A DNA stretch of 64,000 nt from Arthrobacter sp. CAN_C5 (GTDB lineage Bacteria; Actinomycetota; Actinomycetes; Actinomycetales; Micrococcaceae). Below the pieces are notes generated by a model, which saw only the letters and a program-made list of their open reading frames with translations, did not search any database and had not been told where the DNA came from. The first letter of the stretch is position 1; the number at the start of each line of letters is the position of its first letter. The translations under genes and the position numbers were made by a program. This document shows, in pieces, positions 43,400-52,043 of the stretch. The stretch is taken from assembly GCF_017875735.1 (NCBI RefSeq), contig NZ_JAGGMZ010000001.1:186001-250000 (forward strand). Direction: 5' to 3'.

Positions 43400-44938
43400 G
43401 TGAAGCAATTCGAGCGTATCCGCCTTGATGCGAGGGATAAAGATATGTCGGTCAGAGAGTTGGCACGGGTGCACGGCGTTCACCGCCGTACCGTCCGGGC
43501 CGCGTTGGCGGAGGCCACGCCGCCGGCACGGAAGACGCCGGAGCGGAAGGCTCCGAAGCTGGGGCCCTGGGAGGACACCATCCGGGCCTGGTTGACCGCG
43601 GACCAGAAGTCACCGCGCAAACAGCGCCACACGGCCCGCCGGATCTGGCAGCGGCTGGTCGATGAACACGGCGTCGTGGTTGCCGAGTCCACGGTCGCCC
43701 ACGCTGTGGCCAGGATCCGCCGCGGGCTCGTCGACACGCAGGCTGACGTCGCGGTCCCGCAGACCCACACCCCGGGCGGGGAAGCCGAGGTCGATTTCGG
43801 CGAGTTCCAGGCCGTGATCGGCGGCGTGCAGGCGAAGCTGTTCATGTTCGTGATGCGGCTGTCCTACTCCGGACGCGCCGCGCATGTGGCCTACGCGAAC
43901 CAGTCGCAGGAGTCCTTTCTGGACGGGCATAACACCGCGTTCGAACGCTTCGGCGGGATCCCGGCCAAAATGATCCGCTACGACAACCTCAAACCCGCTG
44001 TCACCACCGTGATCCTGGGCCGTGAACGGCTGGAAAACGAACGCTTCATCGCCCTGCGCTCCCATTACGGGTTCGACTCGTTCTTCTGCCTGCCCGGCAT
44101 CGACGGCGCCCACGAAAAGGGCGGCGTCGAAGGTGAAGTCGGCAGGTTCCGCCGCCGCTGGCTGACCCCGGTTCCGGAGTTCGATACCCTGGCCGGGCTG
44201 AACGCGTATATGGCTGGCTGCGATGTCAAAGACGACCACCGCGTCATCACGGGCCGCCCCGTCACCGTCGGTGCCGCGGCAGCGGAGGAAGCCGGCATGC
44301 TTCGGCCGTTGCCGGCGGACACGTTCGAGGCCGCCTCGACGTTCTCGTTCAAGGCCGACCACAAGTCCCAGGTCTGCGTCCGCCAGTCCTACTACTCGGT
44401 CCCGGCCCGCTATGCCGGGCGCCGGGTCAGCGTCCGGCTCGGTGCCCGCACCATCGAGATGTTCGCCGAAGGCGCCCGGATCGCGTCCCACGTCCGGGCC
44501 ATCCACAAGTATTCCTACGTCCTGGAACTGGACCACTACCTTGAGGTCCTCACCCGCAAACCCGGCGCCCTGGCCGGGGCAACAGCGCTGATGGCCGCCC
44601 GCGCCTCCGGGGCCTTCACCGGAGCCCACCAGAAATACTGGGACAGGGCCCGGGCCGCGCTCGGCGACAAGGCCGGCACGAAGGCCCTGATCGAGGTCCT
44701 GCTGATGGCCCGGACCCTGCCGGCCGCCGCGGTCACCGGCGCCATGGAGAACGCCGTGAGGACCGGGGACTTCGACCCCGATCATCTGGCCATCCACGCC
44801 CGTGCCAGCCAGAGCTTCCACCACGTCCCGGCGGCGCTACCTGATGAAGTTTCCGGACGGATCAGGCACCTGCCCGACCGCTGGGAGCCCTCGCTGGCCG
44901 GCTATGACGGGCTGCTGGCCGCGGCGGGCAGCCGATGA
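43400..44938 (+). CDS. istA: IS21-family transposase IstA (512 aa)
   Basis: GTG 43400 (MKQFERIRLDARDKDMSVRE). N-terminal HTH (SVRELARVHGVHRRTVRAAL), then a DDE integrase core: EVDFGEFQAVIG, IRYDNLKPAV and KGGVEGEVGRFR, and a C-terminal Mu-type domain (YYSVPARYAGRRVSVRLG). Full length and intact. Its stop overlaps the istB start by ATGA, typical of the family. Confidence 0.93.
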   Translation: MKQFERIRLDARDKDMSVRELARVHGVHRRTVRAALAEATPPARKTPERKAPKLGPWEDTIRAWLTADQKSPRKQRHTARRIWQRLVDEHGVVVAESTVAHAVARIRRGLVDTQADVAVPQTHTPGGEAEVDFGEFQAVIGGVQAKLFMFVMRLSYSGRAAHVAYANQSQESFLDGHNTAFERFGGIPAKMIRYDNLKPAVTTVILGRERLENERFIALRSHYGFDSFFCLPGIDGAHEKGGVEGEVGRFRRRWLTPVPEFDTLAGLNAYMAGCDVKDDHRVITGRPVTVGAAAAEEAGMLRPLPADTFEAASTFSFKADHKSQVCVRQSYYSVPARYAGRRVSVRLGARTIEMFAEGARIASHVRAIHKYSYVLELDHYLEVLTRKPGALAGATALMAARASGAFTGAHQKYWDRARAALGDKAGTKALIEVLLMARTLPAAAVTGAMENAVRTGDFDPDHLAIHARASQSFHHVPAALPDEVSGRIRHLPDRWEPSLAGYDGLLAAAGSR

Positions 44939-45738
44939 GCGCCGGGCAAGGACCGTCCATGGGCCAGCTCAGTGAGCCCGCCGCCGCGGCGGCGATCGGC
45001 GCAGCCTGCAAAACCCTGTATCTGAGAGGCACCGCGCAGGTCGCCGGGTCCATGGCAGCCGAAGCGGCCCGGCAGCGCCTCAGCCACCAGGCCTACCTCG
45101 CCGAGGTCCTGACCTATGAATGCGAGGAACGCGATAACCGCGCCCGGGCCCGGCGGATCAAGGAAGCGAAGTTCCCTCGCAGCAAACGCCTCGAAGACCT
45201 GGACCTGGCCCAGATCCCTGACCTGCCGCCGGCGACCCTGACACACCTGGCCACCGGCGCGTGGATCGATGCCGGGGAACCACTGGTACTCCTCGGCAAT
45301 TCCGGGACCGGGAAAACACACCTGCTCATCGGCCTGGGCATGGCCGCCGCCGAGCAGGGACGGCGGGTCCGCTACATCACCACGGCCGCGCTGGTCAACG
45401 AACTCGTCGAGGCTGCCGACAACAAGGAGCTATCAAAGCTGGTGGGCAAATACGCGCGCCTGGATCTCCTTTGCCTCGATGAGGTCGGCTACGTCAAGCT
45501 CGATACCCACGGCGCCGAGCTTTTGTTCCAGATCATCACGGCCAGGGAAGAACGGGCGTCCATCGCCTGCGCAAGCAACGCCCCGTTCAGCGAGTGGGGC
45601 CAGACGTTCACCGACCCGCGCCTCGCGGCGGCGGTCGTGGACCGGCTGACCTTCCGCGGCCACATCATCAACACCGGCACCGATTCCTACCGGCTGAAAA
45701 CCACCCAACAGACCATCAACAAGTCCCGGCAAAACTGA
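44935..45738 (+). CDS. istB: IS21-family helper ATPase IstB (267 aa)
   Basis: Walker A LLGNSGTGKTHLLIGLGMAA at about 120-140, Walker B LDLLCLDEVGYVKLD, sensor region SIACASNAPFSEWGQTF, in the DnaC/IstB AAA+ layout. IstB selects target DNA and activates IstA. Intact, so the element may be transposition-competent. Confidence 0.93.
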   Translation: MSAGQGPSMGQLSEPAAAAAIGAACKTLYLRGTAQVAGSMAAEAARQRLSHQAYLAEVLTYECEERDNRARARRIKEAKFPRSKRLEDLDLAQIPDLPPATLTHLATGAWIDAGEPLVLLGNSGTGKTHLLIGLGMAAAEQGRRVRYITTAALVNELVEAADNKELSKLVGKYARLDLLCLDEVGYVKLDTHGAELLFQIITAREERASIACASNAPFSEWGQTFTDPRLAAAVVDRLTFRGHIINTGTDSYRLKTTQQTINKSRQN

Positions 45739-45801
45739 CCGGAACACCAACAGGGTGGGGCCAAAACAAGCGGCGAAACCGGGGCCAAATCAACTTGCTA
45801 T

Positions 45802-46769
45802 TCTCTACCCGGGAAGCGGCCGTGATTGCAGGGGTATCCAGGGCCACAGCGACCCGCAAACCCCGCATCGCGGTGGAAGACCCTCCGCCGGTCCCGGCGC
45901 CGGCAAACAAGCTCTCAGTGGCCGAGCGCGCCCACATCCTGGCGACCGTGAATTCGAAGGATTTCGTGGACCTGCCGCCGGTGCAGATCTATGCCCGGCT
46001 CCTGGACGAAGGCGTCTATTTGTGCTCAATCTCCACGTTCTATCGCGTCCTGGAGGAGAACTGCCAGGTCAAGGAACGCCGCCGGATCGCACGCCACCCG
46101 GCGCGGGCCGTGCCGGAGCTGGTCGCGACCGGACCCGGACAGGTTTACACCTGGGACATCACCAAACTCGCTGGCCCGATCAAGGGAAAATACTACGACT
46201 GCTACGTCATGATCGACATCTATTCCCGCTACATCGTCGGCGCCTACGTCCATGCCCACGAGTCCGGGGAACTGGCCGTGGAAATGATGAAGGAAATCTT
46301 CGGCATCCACGGCATCCCGCAGATCGTCCACGCCGACCGTGGCACCTCGATGACCTCCAAAACAGTCGCGGCGCTGCTCTCGGACCTGGAGGTCACCCGG
46401 TCCCATTCCCGTCCCCGGGTCAGCAATGATAATCCGTACAGTGAGGCCTGGTTCAAGTCGCTGAAGTTCGCTCCCACGTTCCCCGAACGCTTCAGTTCCC
46501 TACCCGACGCGAGAGCGTTCATGGACTTCTTTGTCGACGGGTACAACCACACCCATTGCCACACCGGAATCGGCCTCAACACACCGGCGGATGTCCACTA
46601 CGGACTGGCCGCCAGCAAAGCCCTCGAACGAGCCAAAATCTTGGCCGCCGCACGGGCAAAAACACCCGAACGATTCACCACCAACAACGACCCCAAAATC
46701 CTCGCCATCCCCAACACCGCCTGGATCAACAAACCAACCGAGAAAAACGACACAAAAGCAGCAGCCTAA
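45802..46769 (+). pseudogene. IS3-family OrfB of copy B2, 3' fragment
   Basis: After the second TCTCTACCCGG the frame reads STREAAVIAGVSRATATRKP and continues with all DDE residues (TWDITKLAGP, HADRGTSMTS, DNPYSEAWFK) to the end. Only the first 15 residues are separated by IS21, but translation of the normal start is broken. Confidence 0.87.
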
Positions 46770-46781
46770 TTCCCACTGGCC

Positions 46782-47048
46782 TCATTCACCTTGACAAATT
46801 CCGGTAGTGGGTTCCAGCGGGTCGCCCGTCTCGTGGGGTGGTTGTGCTGTGACCAGGTCGCGTCGGTTGAGCTCGGTAGTGAGTTCTTCTAAGCGTCCTT
46901 CAGTTTCGGGTTCAGGATTGGAATCGAGGTATTCGGCGTCCAGCTCACGGCGAACCTTGCTGTTGAGCACTTCCACCTCGGTGTCATCCAGGATGGTTAG
47001 GTCCGCCGGAAATAGCTCTTCTGGCGTGATCCTACTGTTGTGGTCCAT
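46782..47048 (-). CDS. small acidic hypothetical protein, C-terminus altered by IS (88 aa)
   Basis: ATG 47048; MDHNSRITPEELFPADLTIL, then DTEVEVLNSKVRRELDAEY and EGRLEELTTELNRRD, an acidic helical protein. The IS3-family end begins at 46796, so the last residues (CQGE) and the stop codon are IS sequence; the native C-terminus is lost. It is third in the sigma copy 2 gene group. Confidence 0.5.
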   Translation of the reverse strand: MDHNSRITPEELFPADLTILDDTEVEVLNSKVRRELDAEYLDSNPEPETEGRLEELTTELNRRDLVTAQPPHETGDPLEPTTGICQGE

Positions 47049-47060
47049 CGGTTCTACTTT

Positions 47061-47354
47061 CTACTGAACGCGTTCGGGCAAAGGTGTGGGGAGCGGATTG
47101 CGGGCTTCATCTAGTTGATCGTCTATGGCCACTAAGTCACGTATTGCTGCACAGAGGAGTCGTTGTGTGTTTGGTGTGATGTGCGCGCTGGGGTCGCAGA
47201 TCGAATCGGTGTTTACACATCCTGCCAAGAAGCTAAGGACGGTGCGTGCCAGGTGGAGTCGGGCTGACTGAAGATCGGCGAGCCGTCGTGCCGGTTCTTC
47301 CATCGAGGGGGTCTGCTCGATGTTTGCTGTCTGGTTTTGAAGGAGAGGGCTCAC
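47061..47354 (-). CDS. hypothetical protein following sigma copy 2 (97 aa)
   Basis: Start GTG 47354 overlaps the sigma stop. Soluble and helical (ARRLADLQSARLHLARTVLS, NTQRLLCAAIRDLVAIDDQL); no membrane span, so not a classical membrane anti-sigma factor. A homologous remnant follows sigma copy 1 (31350-31493), so linkage to the sigma gene is conserved. It could be a soluble sigma-binding protein. Confidence 0.55.
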   Translation of the reverse strand: MSPLLQNQTANIEQTPSMEEPARRLADLQSARLHLARTVLSFLAGCVNTDSICDPSAHITPNTQRLLCAAIRDLVAIDDQLDEARNPLPTPLPERVQ

Positions 47355-47965
47355 TCGGTTGGGCCCTCGTCTAGGCAGGTTCTCAGGTGTTTGAGTCCGT
47401 CTCGGATTCTGGTTTTGATGGTCGGTAGCGGGATGGACAGACGTTCGGCGACTTCACGGTAGGTCAGGCCGTTGTAGTAGGCGAGGCTGATTGCTTCTCG
47501 TTGGGCGGCAGAGAGGCTTCCCAGGCAGGCGGTGACGGATTGGGCTTCTATTCTGGTGGTAACGGTTTCGGCTACGACGTCGTAGTCCGGGCTGTGGTTC
47601 GCGACACCCCAGAGCGCGTCCCGGTCGGTTCTGGCTTGTTCTGAGCGGACTTTATCAACGGCTCGGCGGTGGGTGATGGTCATCAGCCAGGCCATGGGAT
47701 TACCGATTGTGGGGTTGTATTTGTGGGCGTCCTGCCAGACGATGAGAAAGATTTCCTGGGTGGCGTCGTGGGCTATCTCAGCGTCGACGGTGACCCGGCG
47801 CGCAAGACCATAGACCCGGTGAGATGTGAGTTGGTAGAACGTGGTGAAAGCATCCCGGTCTCCTTCGCCCGCACGGTGAAGAAGCTCGGCTAGTGGTTTG
47901 TGATCTGCCTGAAAGTTCACTCCGGCGGATCTACGTTCGGACGCGTTCAAAATCAGCTGATCCAT
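47351..47965 (-). CDS. ECF sigma factor, SigK-like, copy 2 (204 aa)
   Basis: ATG 47965. Region 2 (DAFTTFYQLTSHRVYGLARR, DATQEIFLIVWQDAHKY) and region 4 (LSAAQREAISLAYYNGLTYR, IPLPTIKTRIRDGLKHLR) are complete. Close paralogue of the sigma at 31494-32063. Its ATG lies inside a 28-codon upstream ORF, giving overlapping translation. Each sigma copy has a cupredoxin copy in the same wider region, which may be its target. Confidence 0.87.
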   Translation of the reverse strand: MDQLILNASERRSAGVNFQADHKPLAELLHRAGEGDRDAFTTFYQLTSHRVYGLARRVTVDAEIAHDATQEIFLIVWQDAHKYNPTIGNPMAWLMTITHRRAVDKVRSEQARTDRDALWGVANHSPDYDVVAETVTTRIEAQSVTACLGSLSAAQREAISLAYYNGLTYREVAERLSIPLPTIKTRIRDGLKHLRTCLDEGPTE

Positions 47966-48039
47966 AGCCTTGTGTGGTGTATGGGGATCGGATCTGCGTA
48001 GTCGGCGGTGTTGAAGTGTGCGCCGTCGTGTCTGTTCAT
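47953..48039 (-). other. upstream ORF overlapping sigma copy 2 (28 codons)
   Basis: Begins MNRHDGAHFNTADYADPIP with AAAGGG upstream and ends 10 bases inside the sigma gene in another frame. Sigma copy 1 also has an upstream ORF starting MNRH. Likely a translational-coupling leader. Confidence 0.4.
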
Positions 48040-48430
48040 AACGAGTGCCCTTTGGTGGTAGCTCGCCGTGCGGTCAGACGGAAAGTGTCGTAAACAGCGA
48101 AAAACGGTAACCGAGGCCGTCCTTTGATCAAGATACCGTATTGCGTTTCGGATGGTGACTGGGATGAATGAAACGGCAGAAGGGATGAGCCTGTTGACGG
48201 CCGCAAACGATCGTTATCGATACTCCATCTCGGCCTCGGCATTATGCTCTTCCTTTCTCGCCCTCAAATGGCTAGAGGCCACCCAGATATTTCGGGTGGA
48301 CCTCTAGCTGTTTGGCGTCCAGCTCGTGGCGTTGAGTCAAAAGACTCACCAATGGGCGGGGAACACATCAACTTGGGGTCGCTTACTGGTAGCGGCCGTT
48401 ATTCAAGTGGTCTGTATTCGTGCGGTGTCT
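48040..48430. other. 391 bp: conserved sigma promoter, then empty sequence
   Basis: 48040-48150 shares ACGGTAACCGAGGCCG and GGTAGCTCGCCGTGCGGTC with the region upstream of sigma copy 1. From 48150 to the ISL3 remnant no gene is supported. An imperfect hairpin AGAGGCCACCC..GGGTGGACCTCT lies at about 48273-48306. Confidence 0.45.
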
Positions 48431-49436
48431 GGGGGCTCATCGCAATTGACGGTGTAGTCGGAGCGTGAACGGGATGGGCGCGTCGGTCACGGGAAAGGCG
48501 TCGAGGCCTTCCGATGATGGAAGTTCTCACACTGCCCATCCGAAAGACCTCGACGTTGCTCAACGCTACCTTCGCTGCACCCGATCTGACCACGTTCTGC
48601 CGGCTTGATGAGCTCGGCCTAAAAGCCGTCGGGCAGCTCATCGAGCCGAGTGGCGCGGTGCTGGCGTGCCGTGTGGTTGACGCCGATGATTGGTGCCGGC
48701 GCTGCGGGGCCCAAGGCACTGCGCGGGACATGGTGACCCGGCGCCTGGCGAACGAACCGCTCGGCTGGCGCCCGACCACGCTGCTGATCCGGGTCCGCCG
48801 CTACCGGCGCGCCGGGTGCGGGCATGTGTGGCGGCAGGACACCTCCAGGGCCGCCGAACCGCGAGCGAAACTCTCTCGGCGGGGCCTGCGGTGGGCGTTA
48901 GAGGGCATCGTCTGTCAGCACCTCACGGTCGCCCGTATCGCGGAGGGCCTGGGGGTGTCGTGGAACACCGCGAACACCGCGGTCCTGGCCGAAGGCAGAC
49001 GCGTCCTGATCGAGGATCCGGGTCGGTTCGACGGCGTGAAAGTGATAGGCGTGGACGAGCATGTGTGGCGGCATACTCGGCGCGGGGACAAGTACGTGAG
49101 CGTGATCATTGACCTGACGCCGATCCGCGAGAAGACGGGGCCCTCACGTCTGCTGGACATGGTCGAGGGACGCTCCAAAGGCGTGTTCAAGCAGTGGCTC
49201 ACCGAACGCCCGCAGGCGTGGCGGGACGGGGTGGAGGTCGTCGCGATGGATGGGTTCACCGGGTTCAAGACCGCAGCCGCCGAGGAGTTGCCCGACGCGG
49301 TGGCGGTCATGGATCCGTTCCATGTCGTCCGTCTGGCAGGGGATGCATTGGATGGGTGTCGGCGCCGGATCCAGCAGGCTAAAGCACGGACTGCGCTCGA
49401 CGCTTTCCAACCCCACCCGCACCGCGAAAGGCCATG
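48431..49436 (+). mobile_element. ISL3-family element, 3'-truncated
   Basis: GGCTCATCGCAATTGACGG near 48434 looks like the left end of actinobacterial ISL3 elements. The transposase lacks its last third or so, and no right end is seen. The sequence switches near 49436 to TAGGGCGTGTCTC, identical to the first bases of the IS5-family element at 49897. Ends approximate. Confidence 0.6.
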
Positions 49437-49485
49437 TAGGGCGTGTCTCGTCGATCGGTTGACCCGAGCTTGCCGCGTCGTCTAG
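48514..49485 (+). pseudogene. ISL3-family transposase, truncated (323 codons)
   Basis: Zinc-finger region WCRRCGAQGT and GCGHVWRQ, helix-turn-helix (LTVARIAEGLGVSWNTANTA), then the DDE core start KVIGVDEHVWRHTRRGDKYV and VVAMDGFTGFKTAAAEELPD. Family members run to about 430 residues with a C-terminal helical region; here homology ends at CRRRIQQAKA and the frame continues into unrelated sequence. Probably inactive. Confidence 0.8.
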
Positions 49486-49513
49486 CCTGATGCTAAAGAG
49501 AGGCAGGGGCGGC

Positions 49514-49897
49514 ATGAATGTGCGCATGTATGCAAAGGTCGTCGGCATCGTCATCGTGCTCATCGGCGTCGGCGGTCTGATACTGGGTGAACAATCGCTA
49601 TTTGGCGTCCTTAACATCGACATCGCCGAAGACATCGTGCACCTGGTGACGGGCGGCCTGATGGCAGCGGTGGGCTTCCGCGGTTCGGACCGCGCCGTCC
49701 ACTTGGTAGTGGGCGGCCTGGGCATCGTTTATCTGATCGTGGGCGTGCTCGGCATTTTTGTGCCAAACATGTTCGGATTACTGCCAAGCGGATACGAGAC
49801 CGTGTTGGACAACCTCATACATCTGACTCTGGGCGTGCTCGGCATTGCGTTCGGATTCTTCCTCGGCCGTCGCAGCGACCGCCACCCAGCGCACTAG
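49514..49897 (+). CDS. DUF4383-like membrane protein (127 aa)
   Basis: Four hydrophobic segments: KVVGIVIVLIGVGGLILGEQ, EDIVHLVTGGLMAAVGF, VHLVVGGLGIVYLIVGVLGI and NLIHLTLGVLGIAFGFFLG. This repeated HLxxGxLG pattern is the DUF4383 style. ATG 49514. The stop TAG is shared with the IS5-family insertion point, and because the target is palindromic (CTAG) the stop is preserved. Confidence 0.78.
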   Translation: MNVRMYAKVVGIVIVLIGVGGLILGEQSLFGVLNIDIAEDIVHLVTGGLMAAVGFRGSDRAVHLVVGGLGIVYLIVGVLGIFVPNMFGLLPSGYETVLDNLIHLTLGVLGIAFGFFLGRRSDRHPAH

Positions 49898-50838
49898 GGC
49901 GTGTCTCCTTATTGTTCGGTGAGGTCTTTGGGATGCTGGTGGTATGTCACGTACTGCTGTTTTGTCGGATGCTCAGTGGGCTCGGATTGAGCCGTTGATG
50001 CCAAGCTCGGACGGAAGCCCGGGCCGCCCCTTCAACAATCACAGGCTGGTCGTTGAGGGCATCGTTTATCGGTTCCGGGCAGGAATCCCGTGGCGGGATC
50101 TGCCGGAGTGTTTCGGGTCGTGGAAGACGGTGTGGAAACGCCACCGCCGGTTCAGCAGCGATGGCACCTGGGACAGGATCCACACCCAGTTGCTGGCAGA
50201 AGCTGACGCGGCAGGGATGATCGATTGGGAGGTTTCCGTGGACTCGACAGTGAACCGGGCTCACCAACACGCAACCAACCTTCCGCGCACCACAGGGGGA
50301 CCTGTCGAATTACATGAAACTGCGCGAGGAGCCTCCTGACCACGCGATCGGCCGCTCCCGTGGCGGGTTGACGACGAAGATCCATCATGTCTGCGACGGG
50401 AAAATGCGGCCGTTGGTGATGCTCATCGGACCGGGCCAGGGCGGGGACTCACCAATGTTTCCGCTCTTGCTCGATGCGTTGCACGTCCCGCGGATAGGCA
50501 AAGGCAGGGCTCGGACCAGGCCGGACCGGGCGTTGGGAGATAAGGCGTATTCTTCCAAAGCTAACCGGAACCTCCTGCGTTCCCGCGGGATCCAGGCGGT
50601 CATCCCGGAACGCTCCGACCAGCAAGCGAACCGTAAACGCCGCGGCCGCAGTGGTGGAAGACCCGTCGGTCTCGACAGGGAAGCCTACAAACGGCGCAAC
50701 GTCGTTGAACGTTCCTTCAACACCTTCAAACAATGGCGCGGTCTGGCCACCCGGTACGACAAACTCGCCCTCACCTACCGCGGAGGAGTCGTACTCCGAG
50801 CCATCACTATTTGGCTCAAAGAATTAGGAGACACGCCC
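49897..50838 (+). mobile_element. IS5-family element (942 bp)
   Basis: Perfect terminal repeats GGGCGTGTCTCC and GGAGACACGCCC, flanked by TA on both sides (target CTAG). The two-frame transposase inside is typical of the IS427 group of IS5. It sits at the stop codon of the DUF4383 gene. Confidence 0.87.
49944..50339 (+). CDS. IS5-family transposase, N-terminal frame (131 aa)
   Basis: Contains LSDAQWARIEPLMPSSDGSP, the DUF4096-type N-terminus (YRFRAGIPWRDLPECFGSWK), and the first catalytic Asp in VSVDSTVNRAHQH. The frame overlaps the second by 26 bases; a programmed frameshift is usual in this group to make the full enzyme. Confidence 0.88.
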   Translation: MSRTAVLSDAQWARIEPLMPSSDGSPGRPFNNHRLVVEGIVYRFRAGIPWRDLPECFGSWKTVWKRHRRFSSDGTWDRIHTQLLAEADAAGMIDWEVSVDSTVNRAHQHATNLPRTTGGPVELHETARGAS

Positions 50839-50841
50839 TAG
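50314..50841 (+). CDS. IS5-family transposase, C-terminal frame (175 aa)
   Basis: Holds the second Asp (ALGDKAYSSKANR) and the Glu (RRNVVERSFNTFKQWRGLAT) of the DDE triad, and the GRSRGGLTTKIHHVCDG strand. Intact to the terminal repeat. Confidence 0.88.
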   Translation: MKLREEPPDHAIGRSRGGLTTKIHHVCDGKMRPLVMLIGPGQGGDSPMFPLLLDALHVPRIGKGRARTRPDRALGDKAYSSKANRNLLRSRGIQAVIPERSDQQANRKRRGRSGGRPVGLDREAYKRRNVVERSFNTFKQWRGLATRYDKLALTYRGGVVLRAITIWLKELGDTP

Positions 50842-50986
50842 TCGTGCAGGCGTGCGACTCTTTGGCTCACACGCCTCGCAGCACGCTTAGCTTCGCATCT
50901 CAGAGTGTCAGCTGCGCGGTCGGCTACCACCTGTGGCTCGGTAATTTGTAGGCCGAGGTCATCCCGGGCCGGTACTGGTGGTCCGA

Positions 50987-51130
50987 TCAGGTGACGAGGT
51001 CGTGGAGCTGACCAGCGAGGACCAGCGGGAATGTGCGGGAGGCGATTCGTTCTCCTTGGAGCTGAAGCCACCGATAGAGCTTGCGTTCAGCTGGGTCACT
51101 GGTCTGGGATGTCGGAAGCCGATCTTTCTG
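50987..51130 (-). pseudogene. helicase-associated (HA) domain gene, 3' part
   Basis: In the frame that continues across the IS21 insertion, the minus strand reads DRLPTSQTSDPAERKLYRWL, QLQGERIASRTFPLVLAG and QLHDLVT, stop. With WQRRFLDIEEFIRQK from beyond the IS this makes one HA domain of the type found in tandem in actinobacterial helicase-like proteins. The upstream helicase part is not in the window. Confidence 0.6.
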
Positions 51131-51263
51131 TGTCAAGGGCCAGTTAAAGCTGCCCACGGGCGGCCAGCATTACTGCCCGCTGGTGGCCATGAAAACTGCC
51201 CGGTCATGGCCATTGGATCTGCCCACCGGGTATTCGGCGGCGTTGGCCATGTTCGGGATTTGT

Positions 51264-52043
51264 TTAGCTCATTGGCGTGACTCCTTGTCCGGCCAGGGCT
51301 TGGCTGAGGCGGATCGATTCCCCGGTGGTTTGGCAGACGTGTGCGTGGTGCAGCAGCCGGTCGACCGTCGCGGTGGCGAGGGTTTTGGGCATGAGCTCGT
51401 CGAAGCCCGCGGGATGCAGATTCGAGGAGACCGCGATGGAGCGTTTCTCATAGGCTGCGTCAACAAGGCGGTAGAGGCCCTCGGCGGCATCGGTCCCGAC
51501 CGGCAGGAGCCCTATGTCATCGACCACCACTAAATCCGCGCGCAGGATCCTGGCGACCACTTTCGTGACGCTGTCGTCGGAGCGGTGCGCGCGCATCAGC
51601 GCGCCGAGGTCTTCAAGGCGGAACCATGCCACACGCATGCCGGCCTCGACGGCCTGCTGCCCGAGGGCTTCAAGGAAGAACGTTTTCCCGGTGCCGGAGG
51701 GCCCGCAAATGACAACGTTTTCCTTGCGCCCGATCCATTCCAGTGTCCGCAGCGCCTGCTGCGTCGGTAGCGGGACTGAGGACGCGGCGGGATCCCAGGT
51801 GCCGAAGGTCTTCCCGGTCGGGAACCCTGCGGCTTTACGCCTGGTGGCGAGCATGGACCGGGACCGGCCAGCGACTTCCTCGGTGAAGAGGGCCTTGATG
51901 ACCTCGGCCGGTTCCCAGCGTTGCGCACGGGCGGTCGCGATCAACTCCGGTGCCAGAGCCCGCGCGTAGGGCATCTTCAGCTGCCGCATCAGCGCCTCCA
52001 GGTCCGCCGGCAGGACGGGCGCGGTGACCGGGACCGGGCTCAT
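51264..52043 (-). CDS. istB: IS21-family helper ATPase IstB, element 2 (259 aa)
   Basis: Walker A VICGPSGTGKTFFLEALGQQ, Walker B ADLVVVDDIGLLPVG, SIAVSSNLHPAGFDELMPKT and the C-terminal TVDRLLHHAHVCQTTGESIR. Intact. ATG 52043 overlaps the true istA end at 52040 by ATGA. Confidence 0.92.
   Translation of the reverse strand: MSPVPVTAPVLPADLEALMRQLKMPYARALAPELIATARAQRWEPAEVIKALFTEEVAGRSRSMLATRRKAAGFPTGKTFGTWDPAASSVPLPTQQALRTLEWIGRKENVVICGPSGTGKTFFLEALGQQAVEAGMRVAWFRLEDLGALMRAHRSDDSVTKVVARILRADLVVVDDIGLLPVGTDAAEGLYRLVDAAYEKRSIAVSSNLHPAGFDELMPKTLATATVDRLLHHAHVCQTTGESIRLSQALAGQGVTPMS

Larger units (their letters stand above)
43263..45801 (+). mobile_element. IS21-family element 1, nested in the IS3-family element (2539 bp)
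   Basis: Flanked by the direct repeat TCTCTACCCGG (43252-43262 and 45802-45812); deleting the element and one repeat restores the IS3 orfB frame exactly. Both ends carry repeated TGGCCCC motifs, as usual for transposase-binding sites in this family. Contains istA and istB. The 11-bp direct repeat is longer than typical IS21 duplications, so part may be chance. Confidence 0.9.
42706..46796 (+). mobile_element. IS3-family element, copy B2, interrupted by an IS21-family element
   Basis: Ends match copy B1 (TGTCA(A/G)GG termini). Total 4091 bp; subtracting the nested IS21 (2539 bp) and one 11-bp direct repeat leaves 1541 bp, exactly the size of B1 at 10498-12038. Right end falls inside the 3' end of the gene at 46782. 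Confidence 0.88.

Noticed and set aside
43610..44824. 404-codon open frame on the minus strand
   Set aside because: Antisense shadow of istA; Gly/Val-rich composition without domain motifs, common in high-GC DNA.
50838..51071. 78-codon minus-strand frame beside the IS5 element
   Set aside because: It overlaps the helicase-associated frame that is supported across the IS21 insertion, and no domain is recognised; it may be an unrelated remnant, but support is too thin.
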